From assembly GCA_002384815.1 (NCBI GenBank), contig DGBN01000036.1, positions 1 through 18,260 on the forward strand: a stretch of 18,260 nt of DNA, written 5' to 3'. This document shows, piece by piece, positions 8,396-15,767 of this stretch. Source of the DNA: Oxalobacteraceae bacterium UBA4003. GTDB taxonomy: Bacteria; Pseudomonadota; Gammaproteobacteria; Burkholderiales; Burkholderiaceae_D. The position numbers and the translations under genes were made by a program. The stretch's first letter is position 1. Each line of letters begins with the position of its first letter. The notes beneath the pieces are model-generated. The model saw only the letters and a list, made by a program, of their open reading frames with translations, was not told where the DNA came from and made no database searches.

Positions 8396-8404
8396 CACGT
8401 TAAC

Positions 8405-9721
8405 TCAAGCTGGACGCTTAGACATTTCCAGCACATCACGCGCTTTTTCACCGATGAACAATTGACGCGGACGACCGATCTTTTGTTCCGGGTCTGAAAT
8501 CATTTCATTCCATTGCGCGACCCAACCTACGGTGCGCGCCATCGCGAAAATACCTGTGAACAGCGAAACCGGAATTCCCAGTGCCGATTGCACAATACCC
8601 GAATAGAAATCGACATTCGGATACAGTTTGCGCGATACAAAGTATTCGTCTTCCAGCGCCACTTTTTCCAGCGCCATTGCCAGCTTGAACAATGGATCAT
8701 CGTGCAGTCCCAGTTCTTCCAGCACTTCATGGCAGGTTTCGCGCATCAGTTTGGCGCGCGGATCGAAGTTCTTGTACACGCGATGGCCAAACCCCATCAG
8801 CTTGACACCGGAATTCTTGTCTTTGACCTTGGCGAGGAACTCGGGGATATTGTCGACCGAACCGATTTCCTTCAACATGTTCAATGCTGCCTCATTCGCG
8901 CCGCCATGTGCAGGCCCCCACAAGCAGGCAATACCCGCTGCGATACATGCAAATGGATTGGCACCTGACGAACCCGACAAACGTACAGTCGATGTCGACG
9001 CGTTTTGTTCGTGATCGGCATGCAAAATCAAAATGCGATCCAGTGCGCGTACCAGTACGTCATTGATTTTGTATTCTTCAGCTGGAGTAGAGAACATCAT
9101 GTGCATGAAGTTCGCGCTGTACGACAAGTCGTTGCGTGGATACACGAATGGCTGACCAACCGAATACTTGTACGACATCGCGACCAGCGTCGGCATCTTC
9201 GCGATCAGACGGATAGCCGATACTTCGCGGTGATGCGCGTCGCTGATATCCAGCGAATCGTGATAGAACGAAGACAATGCACCAACCGTACCAACCAGCA
9301 CTGACATGGGATGCGCGTCACGACGGAAACCGCGAAAAAAGAATTGCATCTGTTCATGCAACATCGTGTGCTTGGTGACAGTCGTAACGAATTCCTTCTT
9401 CTGCGCTGCATTAGGCAACTCGCCCTTCATCAGCAGATAACTGGTTTCCAGGAAATCGCAATTTACCGCCAGCTGTTCAATCGGGTAACCGCGATACAGC
9501 AATTCACCCTTGTCGCCATCAATATAAGTGATGGTCGAATTGCACGAAGCAGTAGACATGAAGCCTGGGTCATAAGTAAATTTTCCGCTTGCGCCGTACA
9601 GTTTGCGGATATCAATCACGTCAGGACCGATAGTGCCCTTATAGATCGGCAATTCCAATGATGGCGTACCGTCTGAAAACGACAGTGTGGCTTTGGTGTC
9701 AGATTGTTGGGATTGGGGCAT
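8405..9721 (-). CDS. gltA: Citrate synthase, type II
   Basis: Condenses acetyl-CoA and oxaloacetate to citrate, the entry step of the cycle. At 438 residues with an N-terminal beta-rich extension, it matches the hexameric NADH-sensitive Gram-negative type rather than the short dimeric type. Active-site residues are recognisable: H237 in HADHEQNAST, H272 in GPAHGGANEA, H313 in GFGHRVYKNFDPR and D371 in PNVDFYSG. The ATG at 9721 has AAGGAAGAG just upstream. It lies 92 bp after sdhE, in an AT-rich spacer with a short hairpin but no terminator-like T tract after it, so it is probably the last gene of the sdhCDAB-sdhE-gltA transcript. A strong terminator follows directly. Confidence 0.97.
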   Translation of the reverse strand: MPQSQQSDTKATLSFSDGTPSLELPIYKGTIGPDVIDIRKLYGASGKFTYDPGFMSTASCNSTITYIDGDKGELLYRGYPIEQLAVNCDFLETSYLLMKGELPNAAQKKEFVTTVTKHTMLHEQMQFFFRGFRRDAHPMSVLVGTVGALSSFYHDSLDISDAHHREVSAIRLIAKMPTLVAMSYKYSVGQPFVYPRNDLSYSANFMHMMFSTPAEEYKINDVLVRALDRILILHADHEQNASTSTVRLSGSSGANPFACIAAGIACLWGPAHGGANEAALNMLKEIGSVDNIPEFLAKVKDKNSGVKLMGFGHRVYKNFDPRAKLMRETCHEVLEELGLHDDPLFKLAMALEKVALEDEYFVSRKLYPNVDFYSGIVQSALGIPVSLFTGIFAMARTVGWVAQWNEMISDPEQKIGRPRQLFIGEKARDVLEMSKRPA

Positions 9722-9751
9722 GGCTCTTCCTTCTATATAACAAGGGTAAGT

Positions 9752-9769
9752 CGATTTAAGAATAAATCG
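9752..9769 (-). other. Short hairpin in the sdhE-gltA spacer
   Basis: CGATTTA and TAAATCG form a perfect 7-bp stem with a 4-nt loop, 31 bp before the gltA start. No T tract follows it on the minus strand, so it is not an evident terminator. It could be an mRNA processing or stability element, or an operator-like site in the AT-rich spacer. Confidence 0.3.
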
Positions 9770-9813
9770 CTAAATTAAAAAACTTTTATCGATGCGTACC
9801 TGATTAACTTCAA

Positions 9814-10083
9814 TCAAATGGCGCGCAATCTTTTCAGCAATGCGTGAACGTGAGGAAGGTCGGTTTCGTCCTTGAGTTCAGCGCGTGCCAAAAGCAAATT
9901 TAGTAAATCGTTATCCGGCAACTCCAGCAAAACCGAAAAAGCTTCAACTTCTTCATCGGTCAGCGTTTCTTCATGCTGATCCAGAAATCTGGTCAGCAGC
10001 AAATCATTTTCAAGCAAGCCGCGGCGGCCGCGCCATCGCAGTCGTGCGCGTTTTACGGGATCAGCCTGGTGGGTATTCGACAT
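9814..10083 (-). CDS. sdhE: FAD assembly factor SdhE
   Basis: Small protein of the SdhE/Sdh5 (formerly YgfY, DUF339) family that promotes covalent attachment of FAD to SdhA. It has 89 residues, the usual size, and shows the signature RGLLE at 21-25 (RRGLLENDLLL), followed by the acidic and leucine-rich helical segments typical of the five-helix bundle. It lies between sdhB and gltA, consistent with co-expression with its client SdhA. The gap after sdhB is 116 bp, and the ATG has only a weak, distant AGAGA, so translation may be modest. The identification rests on the motif, the length and this very typical location. Confidence 0.93.
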   Translation of the reverse strand: MSNTHQADPVKRARLRWRGRRGLLENDLLLTRFLDQHEETLTDEEVEAFSVLLELPDNDLLNLLLARAELKDETDLPHVHALLKRLRAI

Positions 10084-10199
10084 GGATACTCATTCAATCT
10101 CTTAACGCTACTTCCACGTCAATTCTTGCTGCGAAAAAAACACGCGACGAATTCCAGATTAACCATCAGTACATCACTGACGATGGGAAATAATTTCCG

Positions 10200-10910
10200 C
10201 TATACCGCTCGCCGTACCATCAATTCCTTGATTTTTCCGATTGCTCGCGTCGGGTTCAAACCTTTGGGACAAACATCCACACAATTCATAATTGTATGAC
10301 ATCTGAACAATCGATACGGATCTTCCAGATTATCCAGTCGCGCACCGGTTGCCTCATCCCGGCTATCGGCAATGAAGCGGTAGGCTTGCAACAAGCCCGC
10401 CGGGCCAACGAATTTATCCGGATTCCACCAGAACGAAGGACAGGAAGTCGAACAGCAGGCGCACAAAATACATTCGTACAAGCCATCCAGCTCTTCACGT
10501 TCCGCCGGCGTCTGCAAGCGCTCCTTCTCAGGCGGGATTGTATCGTTAATCAGGAAAGGCTTGATTGAGTCGTACTGTTTGAAGAATTGCGTCATGTCCA
10601 CGATCAGGTCGCGTATCACCGGCAAGCCGGGCAAGGGACGCAGGACGATGGGCTCTGTCAATTCATTCAGATTGGTCGTGCAGGCCAGACCGTTCTTGCC
10701 ATTGATATTCATCGCATCCGAACCGCACACGCCTTCGCGGCAGGAGCGGCGCAAGGCAAGCGAATCGTCAACATCTGCCTTGATGCGCTGCAAGGCATCC
10801 AGCAGCATTTTGTCTGTAGACTTCAACTCAACCGTCACATCCTGCATATACGGCTTTGCATCCTTGTCAGGATCGTAGCGGTAAATCTGAAGTCTGAGAG
10901 TACGTGACAT
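10200..10910 (-). CDS. sdhB: Succinate dehydrogenase iron-sulfur subunit
   Basis: Electron-transfer subunit of complex II, linking the SdhA flavin to quinone through three Fe-S clusters. All ligands are visible in the 236-residue protein. The [2Fe-2S] site is C57, C62, D65 and C77 (RSCREGVCGSD...GLAC), with Asp in the third position as in E. coli. The [4Fe-4S] site is C147, C150 and C153 plus C214; the [3Fe-4S] site is C157, C204 and C210. The ATG follows the sdhA stop by 11 bp, and the AAAGG-type ribosome-binding site overlaps the sdhA TAA, indicating tight co-translation. It acts on the cytoplasmic face of the inner membrane, docked on SdhC and SdhD. Confidence 0.98.
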   Translation of the reverse strand: MSRTLRLQIYRYDPDKDAKPYMQDVTVELKSTDKMLLDALQRIKADVDDSLALRRSCREGVCGSDAMNINGKNGLACTTNLNELTEPIVLRPLPGLPVIRDLIVDMTQFFKQYDSIKPFLINDTIPPEKERLQTPAEREELDGLYECILCACCSTSCPSFWWNPDKFVGPAGLLQAYRFIADSRDEATGARLDNLEDPYRLFRCHTIMNCVDVCPKGLNPTRAIGKIKELMVRRAV

Positions 10911-10921
10911 GTTCTGACCTT

Positions 10922-12700
10922 TTAGAAAGTGCGTGGTTTAGGCTTGAAGGTATCGACCGTCAGCGGCTTCATTACTACCGGCTTGTAATCGAGGCGATTT
11001 CCTTCGGAGTAAAACAGCGAATGCTTCAACCAGTTTTCATCGTCGCGTTGTTCGAAATCGCGATGCGCATGCGCGCCGCGCGACTCCTTGCGTGCAGCGG
11101 CTGAAGTGATCGTGGCCTTGGCAGTTTCGATCAGATTATCCAGCTCCAGCGCTTCTATCCGTGCGGTATTGAAAACTTTCGATTTATCCTTGAACGAAAC
11201 ATGCTTGCGACGCTCGTCCAATTCCATGATTTTCTTGTAACCGGTTTGCAGCAATTCATCGGTACGGAATACGCCGCAATACTGCTGCATCGTCGAACGA
11301 ATATCGTTCGCCACATCCTGTACCCGCTCGCCACCGGTGCTGTTTTCCAGATGTGCCAGACGCGACAAAGCCAGATCGGCGGCATCAGCCGGCAAAGGCT
11401 TGTGCTGACGCTGCTTCAGATTGCTTTGCACGATGTGATTGCCGGCGGCACGACCGAACACGATCAGGTCTAGCAGCGAATTGGTGCCGAGACGATTGGC
11501 GCCATGCACCGAGACACACGCACATTCGCCGATCGCATACAGACCGTTGACCACATGATTCGGATTGCCGTCTTTCGGCTCCACCACTTGGCCGTGAATA
11601 TTGGTAGGAATGCCGCCCATCTGATAGTGAATCGTCGGCACCACCGGTATCGGTTCGCGCGTGGCATCGACGTTGGCGAATTTGTGTGCGATTTCCAGAA
11701 TCGACGGCAGACGTTTCTGGATCGTATCGGCGCCGATATGACGCAGATCCAGCATCACGTGATCCTTGTTCGGACCACAACCGCGCCCTTCCTTGATTTC
11801 CTGATCCATCGAACGCGAAACGAAATCGCGCGGCGCCAGATCCTTCAGCGTAGGCGCATAACGTTCCATGAAACGTTCGCCCTGGCTATTGACCAGAATG
11901 CCACCCTCACCACGCACGCCCTCTGTAATCAACACACCCGCACCGGCCACGCCAGTCGGATGGAACTGCCAGAATTCCATGTCTTCCAGAGGCAGGCCGG
12001 CACGGGCTGCCATACCCATACCGTCGCCGGTATTGATGAAGGCATTGGTCGATGCAGCCCAGATACGGCCAGCGCCGCCGGTTGCAAACATCGTGGTTTT
12101 GGCTTCCAGCATCATCACGTCGCCGGTTTCCATTTCCAGTGCAACCACGCCGATGACATCGCCGGCGGCATCGCGCATCAGGTCGATCGCCATCCACTCC
12201 ACGAAGAAATGAGTACGGGCACGTACATTGCGCTGATACAGCGTATGCAGCAAGGCATGGCCGGTACGATCAGCGGCAGCACAAGCGCGCTGCACCGGTT
12301 TTTCGCCGAAATTGGCGGTGTGGCCGCCGAATGGACGCTGATAGATCGTGCCGTCCGAATTGCGGTCGAAAGGCATGCCGAAGTGTTCCAGTTCATAGAC
12401 TACTTTCGGCGCTTCGCGACACATGAATTCGATCGCATCCTGGTCGCCCAGATAATCCGAGCCCTTGATGGTATCGAACATATGCCAGTACCAGTTGTCT
12501 TCCGCCATATTGCCGAGCGACGCGCCTATCCCGCCTTGCGCTGCAACCGTATGCGAACGCGTTGGAAATACCTTGGATAGCACGGCAACGTTCAATCCTG
12601 CTTCCGCAAGTTGCAGCGATGCGCGCATGCCCGAACCGCCGGCGCCTATGATGATGGCGTCAAAATGGCGCGAAGGAATGCTTGATTTGATTGCTGCCAC
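10922..12700 (-). CDS. sdhA: Succinate dehydrogenase flavoprotein subunit
   Basis: Catalytic subunit that oxidises succinate to fumarate with covalently bound FAD. The 592-residue length is normal. Visible motifs are the Rossmann motif IIIGAGGSGMRA (about 16-27), the flavinylated His50 in SHTVAAQGG, the active-site region TEGVRGEGG and the C-terminal FAD motif HGANRLGTNSLLDL. The start is GTG at 12698-12700 (MAAIKSS...): TGGAGAG stands upstream, and the sdhD stop TAA is separated from it by one base (TAACGTG). An in-frame start at 12829 would add 43 residues encoded inside sdhD in another frame and unlike the family, so it is rejected. The nearby SdhE is predicted to flavinylate it. Confidence 0.98.
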   Translation of the reverse strand: MAAIKSSIPSRHFDAIIIGAGGSGMRASLQLAEAGLNVAVLSKVFPTRSHTVAAQGGIGASLGNMAEDNWYWHMFDTIKGSDYLGDQDAIEFMCREAPKVVYELEHFGMPFDRNSDGTIYQRPFGGHTANFGEKPVQRACAAADRTGHALLHTLYQRNVRARTHFFVEWMAIDLMRDAAGDVIGVVALEMETGDVMMLEAKTTMFATGGAGRIWAASTNAFINTGDGMGMAARAGLPLEDMEFWQFHPTGVAGAGVLITEGVRGEGGILVNSQGERFMERYAPTLKDLAPRDFVSRSMDQEIKEGRGCGPNKDHVMLDLRHIGADTIQKRLPSILEIAHKFANVDATREPIPVVPTIHYQMGGIPTNIHGQVVEPKDGNPNHVVNGLYAIGECACVSVHGANRLGTNSLLDLIVFGRAAGNHIVQSNLKQRQHKPLPADAADLALSRLAHLENSTGGERVQDVANDIRSTMQQYCGVFRTDELLQTGYKKIMELDERRKHVSFKDKSKVFNTARIEALELDNLIETAKATITSAAARKESRGAHAHRDFEQRDDENWLKHSLFYSEGNRLDYKPVVMKPLTVDTFKPKPRTF

Positions 12701-12701
12701 G

Positions 12702-13067
12702 TTACGCTCTCCAGAGAATCTGTGCCGCCCATCCGGCACAAGCGACCAGCCACACAATCGTGGCAACCTGCAATGCGAGGCGTATGGAAACCGGTTTGAT
12801 GTAATCCATCCAGATATTACGCATGCCAACCCATGCGTGATAAAACAATGCCAGGAAGGTTACAAAGGTGAACATCTTGAACCATTGCTGCGCAAACAAC
12901 CCGGCCCAGCCCTCGTAACTGAAATCGCTGGCAAGCAGGAAGGCAACCAACAAAATCACCGTGTACACAATCATCACGAGCGCGGTTACGCGTTGTGCCA
13001 GCCAGTCCTTCAAACCGTAATGTGCGCCTACAACCTGTCTATGCGGGCCGATATTATCCATAGCCAT
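12702..13067 (-). CDS. sdhD: Succinate dehydrogenase membrane anchor subunit SdhD
   Basis: Second membrane anchor of complex II, 121 residues with three hydrophobic helices (about 27-46, 62-82 and 98-118). The conserved stretch YHAWVGMRNIWMDYIKP contains H77, aligned with the H71 position of E. coli SdhD, and D88/Y89, matching its quinone-site D82/Y83. The ATG at 13065-13067 overlaps the sdhC stop by one base (TGATG) and has GGAG eight bases upstream, inside sdhC, so translation is coupled. The reading frame stays open upstream to 13229, but that extension is Cys-rich, overlaps sdhC and has no resemblance to SdhD. Confidence 0.95.
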   Translation of the reverse strand: MAMDNIGPHRQVVGAHYGLKDWLAQRVTALVMIVYTVILLVAFLLASDFSYEGWAGLFAQQWFKMFTFVTFLALFYHAWVGMRNIWMDYIKPVSIRLALQVATIVWLVACAGWAAQILWRA

Positions 13068-13477
13068 CAGAAAGCTCCAAACAGTTTGAGTGCGACAAGT
13101 GCCGTTAATGGCAAGCTGATCGCCAGCACAATGACAGCCGACTTGCATCCATTGACCTTGTCCGCACCTACATGCACATCCGCGAACAAATGCCGTATCC
13201 CGGCACAAAAGTGATGCAGGTAAGCCCATGCCAGCGCAAGAATGATCAGTTTGACAAACCAGTGAGAAGCGATGCCCTTGAAATGATCGAAAGAAATTTC
13301 AGACATCAGGCTTTTGTCGAGCAGCAGCAAAATGACTGGCAGCAGCAGGAAAATCAATGCCCCGCTGATGCGATGCAAAATGGATGTGATCGCGGCCAGC
13401 GTCATCCGATAATGCACCAGGTCGGTAATATTGATATTGCGGAACTGCGGCTTGCCGGCTTTGAGTGAATCAGACAT
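13067..13477 (-). CDS. sdhC: Succinate dehydrogenase cytochrome b556 subunit SdhC
   Basis: First membrane anchor of complex II and first gene of the sdh operon. The 136-residue protein has three hydrophobic helices (about 38-53, 74-92 and 113-133). TSILHRISG (31-39) carries S32 and R36, aligned with the quinone-site S27 and R31 of E. coli SdhC. HHFCAGIRHL carries H89, aligned with the heme b axial ligand H84. The ATG has GGGAAAG upstream. The 144-bp gap between it and the upstream gntR gene contains several inverted repeats and a possible promoter, so sdhCDAB-sdhE-gltA probably starts there, with gntR read-through also possible. Confidence 0.96.
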   Translation of the reverse strand: MSDSLKAGKPQFRNINITDLVHYRMTLAAITSILHRISGALIFLLLPVILLLLDKSLMSEISFDHFKGIASHWFVKLIILALAWAYLHHFCAGIRHLFADVHVGADKVNGCKSAVIVLAISLPLTALVALKLFGAF

Positions 13478-13520
13478 GACGTGACTTTCCCAAACGAGAT
13501 GAACCCCTAATTTTCACCGA

Positions 13521-13541
13521 TTTTGGTGCACCACACCAAAA
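13521..13541. repeat. Perfect inverted repeat in the sdhC leader
   Basis: TTTTGGTG and CACCAAAA form a perfect 8-bp inverted repeat around a 5-base centre, 44 bp upstream of the sdhC start. In RNA it would be a stable hairpin. No T tract follows on the minus strand, so it is not a normal terminator for gntR. A protein-binding operator or a leader stem-loop are the two options. Confidence 0.5.
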
Positions 13542-13560
13542 CAAATCTTTTTTAAAATCC

Positions 13561-13595
13561 TGTTTAAACATGTTCACTTGCCTGTTTGACAAACA
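13561..13595 (-). promoter_or_regulatory. Possible sdhC promoter overlapped by inverted repeats
   Basis: On the minus strand TTGTCA (13587-13592) and TTTAAA (13563-13568) are spaced by 18 bp, a modest sigma-70 match. The -35 element lies inside the inverted repeat TGTTTGACAAACA (13583-13595), and the -10 element lies inside the palindrome TGTTTAAACA (13561-13570). This overlap suggests regulated initiation, but the promoter call is weak. Confidence 0.4.
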
Positions 13596-13621
13596 ATGGG
13601 CTGACAATCGCATCATCATGC

Positions 13622-14410
13622 TCAGCTCAATTCATTTTGATAATGATGATTATTTGTCACGTACAAAGAACGCCGCACTTCCACCGCTTTATCGCCATAC
13701 GTAAATGAAACCCGGTTCACGCTCAGCAATGGCGTATTCGGCGGCACCACTAACAGTTCGGCCGCACTTTGATCTGCGACCACGGCACGAATACTCTCCG
13801 CCGCCCGTATCATCTGGATGCCAAACTCCGTTTCCAGCAACGCATACATCGGCCCCTTGTATTGCAGCACACGCTCCAGCGACAATCCTTTAAAAATCGC
13901 CCCTGGCAACCACAGCTCTTCCAGTATCGTCGGCGCGCCATCGAACGATTGCACACGCTTGATGAAGAAAACCGAGTCGCCGGTTTTAATATCCAGTTGA
14001 CGCGCAATATCGGCCGGCGCACGCAAACGCCGGGCTTCTATAATAGTGTTCTCGGGATAGTGGGCATCGCCGACATCCGGCTTCAGGCGCAGGAAACGAA
14101 ATTGCGCCCGCGCCTCATGATGCGTCGCAACAAAAGTGCCCTTGCCCTGGCGCCGCACCACCAGATTTTCGGCCGACAGTTCATCAATTGCCTTGCGCAC
14201 CGTGCCCTGGCTGACCTTGAAACGGTTGGCCAGCTCGATCTCACTCGGAATCAATTCGCCCGGACGCCACTCTCCCGATTGCAGGCTCTTCGTAATCAAG
14301 GCCTTGATTTGCTGGTACAGCGGACTGAAGGTCGGCGACGGCACCGCCGCTGACGCACCGGCAGCCTGGGCCGGATTAATTATCGACGAGGAAGAATGGG
14401 AGGAGCTCAT
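13622..14410 (-). CDS. GntR-family (HutC/UTRA) transcriptional regulator
   Basis: With the start used here, 262 residues. A Ser/Ala-rich N-terminus is followed by a GntR winged helix-turn-helix (about 29-95; FSPLYQQIK, PGELIPSEIELANRFKVSQG, TVRKAIDEL, RRQGKGTFV). A UTRA/HutC-type ligand-binding domain follows (about 105-255; ILEELWLPG and a C-terminal VEVRRSLYV strand). The gene lies between sdhC and the divergent mdh, so it probably controls TCA genes in response to a metabolite; the ligand cannot be read from the sequence. The start is uncertain: ATG at 14410 (MSSSHSS) fits the usual beginning of relatives, ATG at 14428 is possible, and neither has a good ribosome-binding site. The frame stays open to 14494, but that extension would encode the 20-bp palindrome. 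A perfect palindrome about 60 bp upstream suggests autoregulation. Confidence 0.92.
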   Translation of the reverse strand: MSSSHSSSSIINPAQAAGASAAVPSPTFSPLYQQIKALITKSLQSGEWRPGELIPSEIELANRFKVSQGTVRKAIDELSAENLVVRRQGKGTFVATHHEARAQFRFLRLKPDVGDAHYPENTIIEARRLRAPADIARQLDIKTGDSVFFIKRVQSFDGAPTILEELWLPGAIFKGLSLERVLQYKGPMYALLETEFGIQMIRAAESIRAVVADQSAAELLVVPPNTPLLSVNRVSFTYGDKAVEVRRSLYVTNNHHYQNELS

Positions 14411-14466
14411 GAGGATGGATTTCACCATAAATAGCACTTGCAAGTCCAGCAAAATATTAAAATTAA

Positions 14467-14486
14467 TATGTCTTATATAAGACATA
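14467..14486. promoter_or_regulatory. Perfect 20-bp palindrome, candidate GntR operator
   Basis: TATGTCTTATATAAGACATA is a perfect 20-bp palindrome. It ends 10 bp before the -35 element of the mdh promoter and lies about 57 bp upstream of the preferred gntR start. GntR-family dimers bind AT-rich palindromes of about this size, often with an inner TATA-like core. The location between divergent gntR and mdh is where an autoregulator and pathway regulator would bind. Confidence 0.75.
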
Positions 14487-14495
14487 AGATACATA

Positions 14496-14524
14496 TTGAC
14501 AGTGCAATATCGAAAGTCTACACT
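14496..14524 (+). promoter_or_regulatory. Sigma-70 promoter of mdh
   Basis: TTGACA (14496-14501), a spacer of exactly 17 bp and TACACT (14519-14524) make a near-consensus promoter pointing to mdh. Transcription should start near 14531, leaving a leader of about 160 nt before the ATG. TCGTTTTAT occurs twice in the leader (14534 and 14548). A weaker TATAAG at 14605 could be a second promoter. The palindrome at 14467-14486 sits just upstream of the -35 element. Confidence 0.75.
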
Positions 14525-14691
14525 TCCAGCACATCGTTTTATGCCAGTCGTTTTATCCGGGCAATCGCAAAGTTCATTCTTGCTTGTGGATAGCCCCGCT
14601 GACTTATAAGGTATTCAACTGTATCATTGCGCCACGCGGAATATTTTCCCAATACCCAACCACGATTTCATCATTACCTTGGAGATTCAAC

Positions 14692-15681
14692 ATGGCTAAA
14701 GCCCCTATGCGTGTTGCCGTCACCGGCGCCGCCGGCCAGATCGGTTATTCCCTGCTGTTCCGCATCGCCAACGGCGATTTGCTGGGCAAAGACCAGCCGG
14801 TTATTTTGCAATTGCTGGAAATCGATAACGAAAAAGCACAAAACGCGCTCAAAGGCGTGATCATGGAAATCGACGATTGCGCATTCCCATTGCTGGCAGG
14901 CGTTAGCGCCCACAGCGATCCAATGACCGCATTCAAGGACGCTGACATTGCCCTTCTGGTAGGCGCACGTCCACGCGGGCCGGGCATGGAACGCAAGGAT
15001 CTGCTGGAAGCGAATGCGCAGATTTTCACCGTACAAGGCAAGGCGCTGGATGCAGTCGCATCGCGCAACGTCAAAGTACTGGTGGTAGGCAACCCGGCCA
15101 ACACCAATGCCTACATCGCGATGAAATCGGCACCGAACCTGCCGGCGAAAAATTTCACCGCCATGCTGCGTTTGGATCACAACCGCGCCTTGTCGCAAAT
15201 CGCAGCAAAAACCGGCAAACCGGTTGCATCGATTGAAAAACTGGCAGTGTGGGGTAATCACTCCCCTACCATGTACCCTGACTATCGCTTCGCAACCGTT
15301 GATGGTCAATCGGCCAAACAAATGATCAATGATGAAGTCTGGAACAAGGACGTATTCCTCCCGACCGTAGGTAAACGTGGCGCTGCCATTATCGAAGCGC
15401 GTGGTGTTTCATCGGCTGCCTCTGCTGCCAACGCAGCCATCGACCACATTCGCGACTGGGTGCTCGGCACCAACGGGAAATGGGTCACGATGGGTATTCC
15501 TTCGGACGGTTCATACGGCATTCCGAAAGACACCATGTTCGGTTTCCCTGTCACCACCGAAAGCGGCGAATACAAAATCGTTCAAGGTTTAGACATCGAT
15601 GCATTCTCGCAAGAACGCATCAATCTGACCTTGAAAGAATTGTCGGAAGAACGCGAAGGCGTCAAACACCTTCTGGCTTGA
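14692..15681 (+). CDS. mdh: Malate dehydrogenase (NAD-dependent)
   Basis: Oxidises malate to oxaloacetate with NAD+. The 329-residue protein belongs to the type-2 (cytosolic-like) MDH group. Motifs are NAD-binding TGAAGQIGYSLLF (11-23), acidic E43 in LLEID (expected to bind the NAD ribose), the substrate loop GARPRGPGMERKDL with R95 and R101, NPANTNA (134-140), RLDHNRA with R160 and D162, and catalytic H190 in WGNHSPTMYPD. The ATG at 14692 has GGAG eight bases upstream. An in-frame TTG at 14584 would add 36 atypical residues and is rejected. It has a clear promoter upstream and a strong terminator directly after, so it is probably expressed mainly as a single-gene unit, divergent from gntR. 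Confidence 0.98.
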   Translation: MAKAPMRVAVTGAAGQIGYSLLFRIANGDLLGKDQPVILQLLEIDNEKAQNALKGVIMEIDDCAFPLLAGVSAHSDPMTAFKDADIALLVGARPRGPGMERKDLLEANAQIFTVQGKALDAVASRNVKVLVVGNPANTNAYIAMKSAPNLPAKNFTAMLRLDHNRALSQIAAKTGKPVASIEKLAVWGNHSPTMYPDYRFATVDGQSAKQMINDEVWNKDVFLPTVGKRGAAIIEARGVSSAASAANAAIDHIRDWVLGTNGKWVTMGIPSDGSYGIPKDTMFGFPVTTESGEYKIVQGLDIDAFSQERINLTLKELSEEREGVKHLLA

Positions 15682-15689
15682 TGAGCCAC

Positions 15690-15723
15690 AGGCAAATGAC
15701 CAGTACGGTCATTTGCCTTTTTC
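15690..15723 (+). terminator. Rho-independent terminator of mdh
   Basis: AGGCAAATGACC pairs perfectly with GGTCATTTGCCT (12-bp stem, 5-nt loop AGTAC), followed by TTTT and a pyrimidine-rich stretch. It begins 8 bp after the mdh stop and separates mdh from the lyase gene. Confidence 0.92.
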
Positions 15724-15767
15724 TCTGCAGCCAGCCATAACAGCCAGCACGAATTTACCCACCATTC

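Noticed and set aside
10084..10199. Possible terminator or promoter in the 116-bp sdhB-sdhE gap
   Set aside because: It contains a T run and a 6-bp inverted repeat (GGAAAT/ATTTCC), but the T run does not directly follow a stable stem and no good promoter pair was found.
11504..12580. 358-codon open frame on the plus strand opposite sdhA
   Set aside because: Antisense to conserved sdhA sequence, with no domain and no convincing start.
14411..14494. Upstream extension of the GntR regulator to 14494
   Set aside because: It would translate the 20-bp palindrome and adds hydrophobic residues unlike any GntR N-terminus; the ATG at 14410 or 14428 is more likely.
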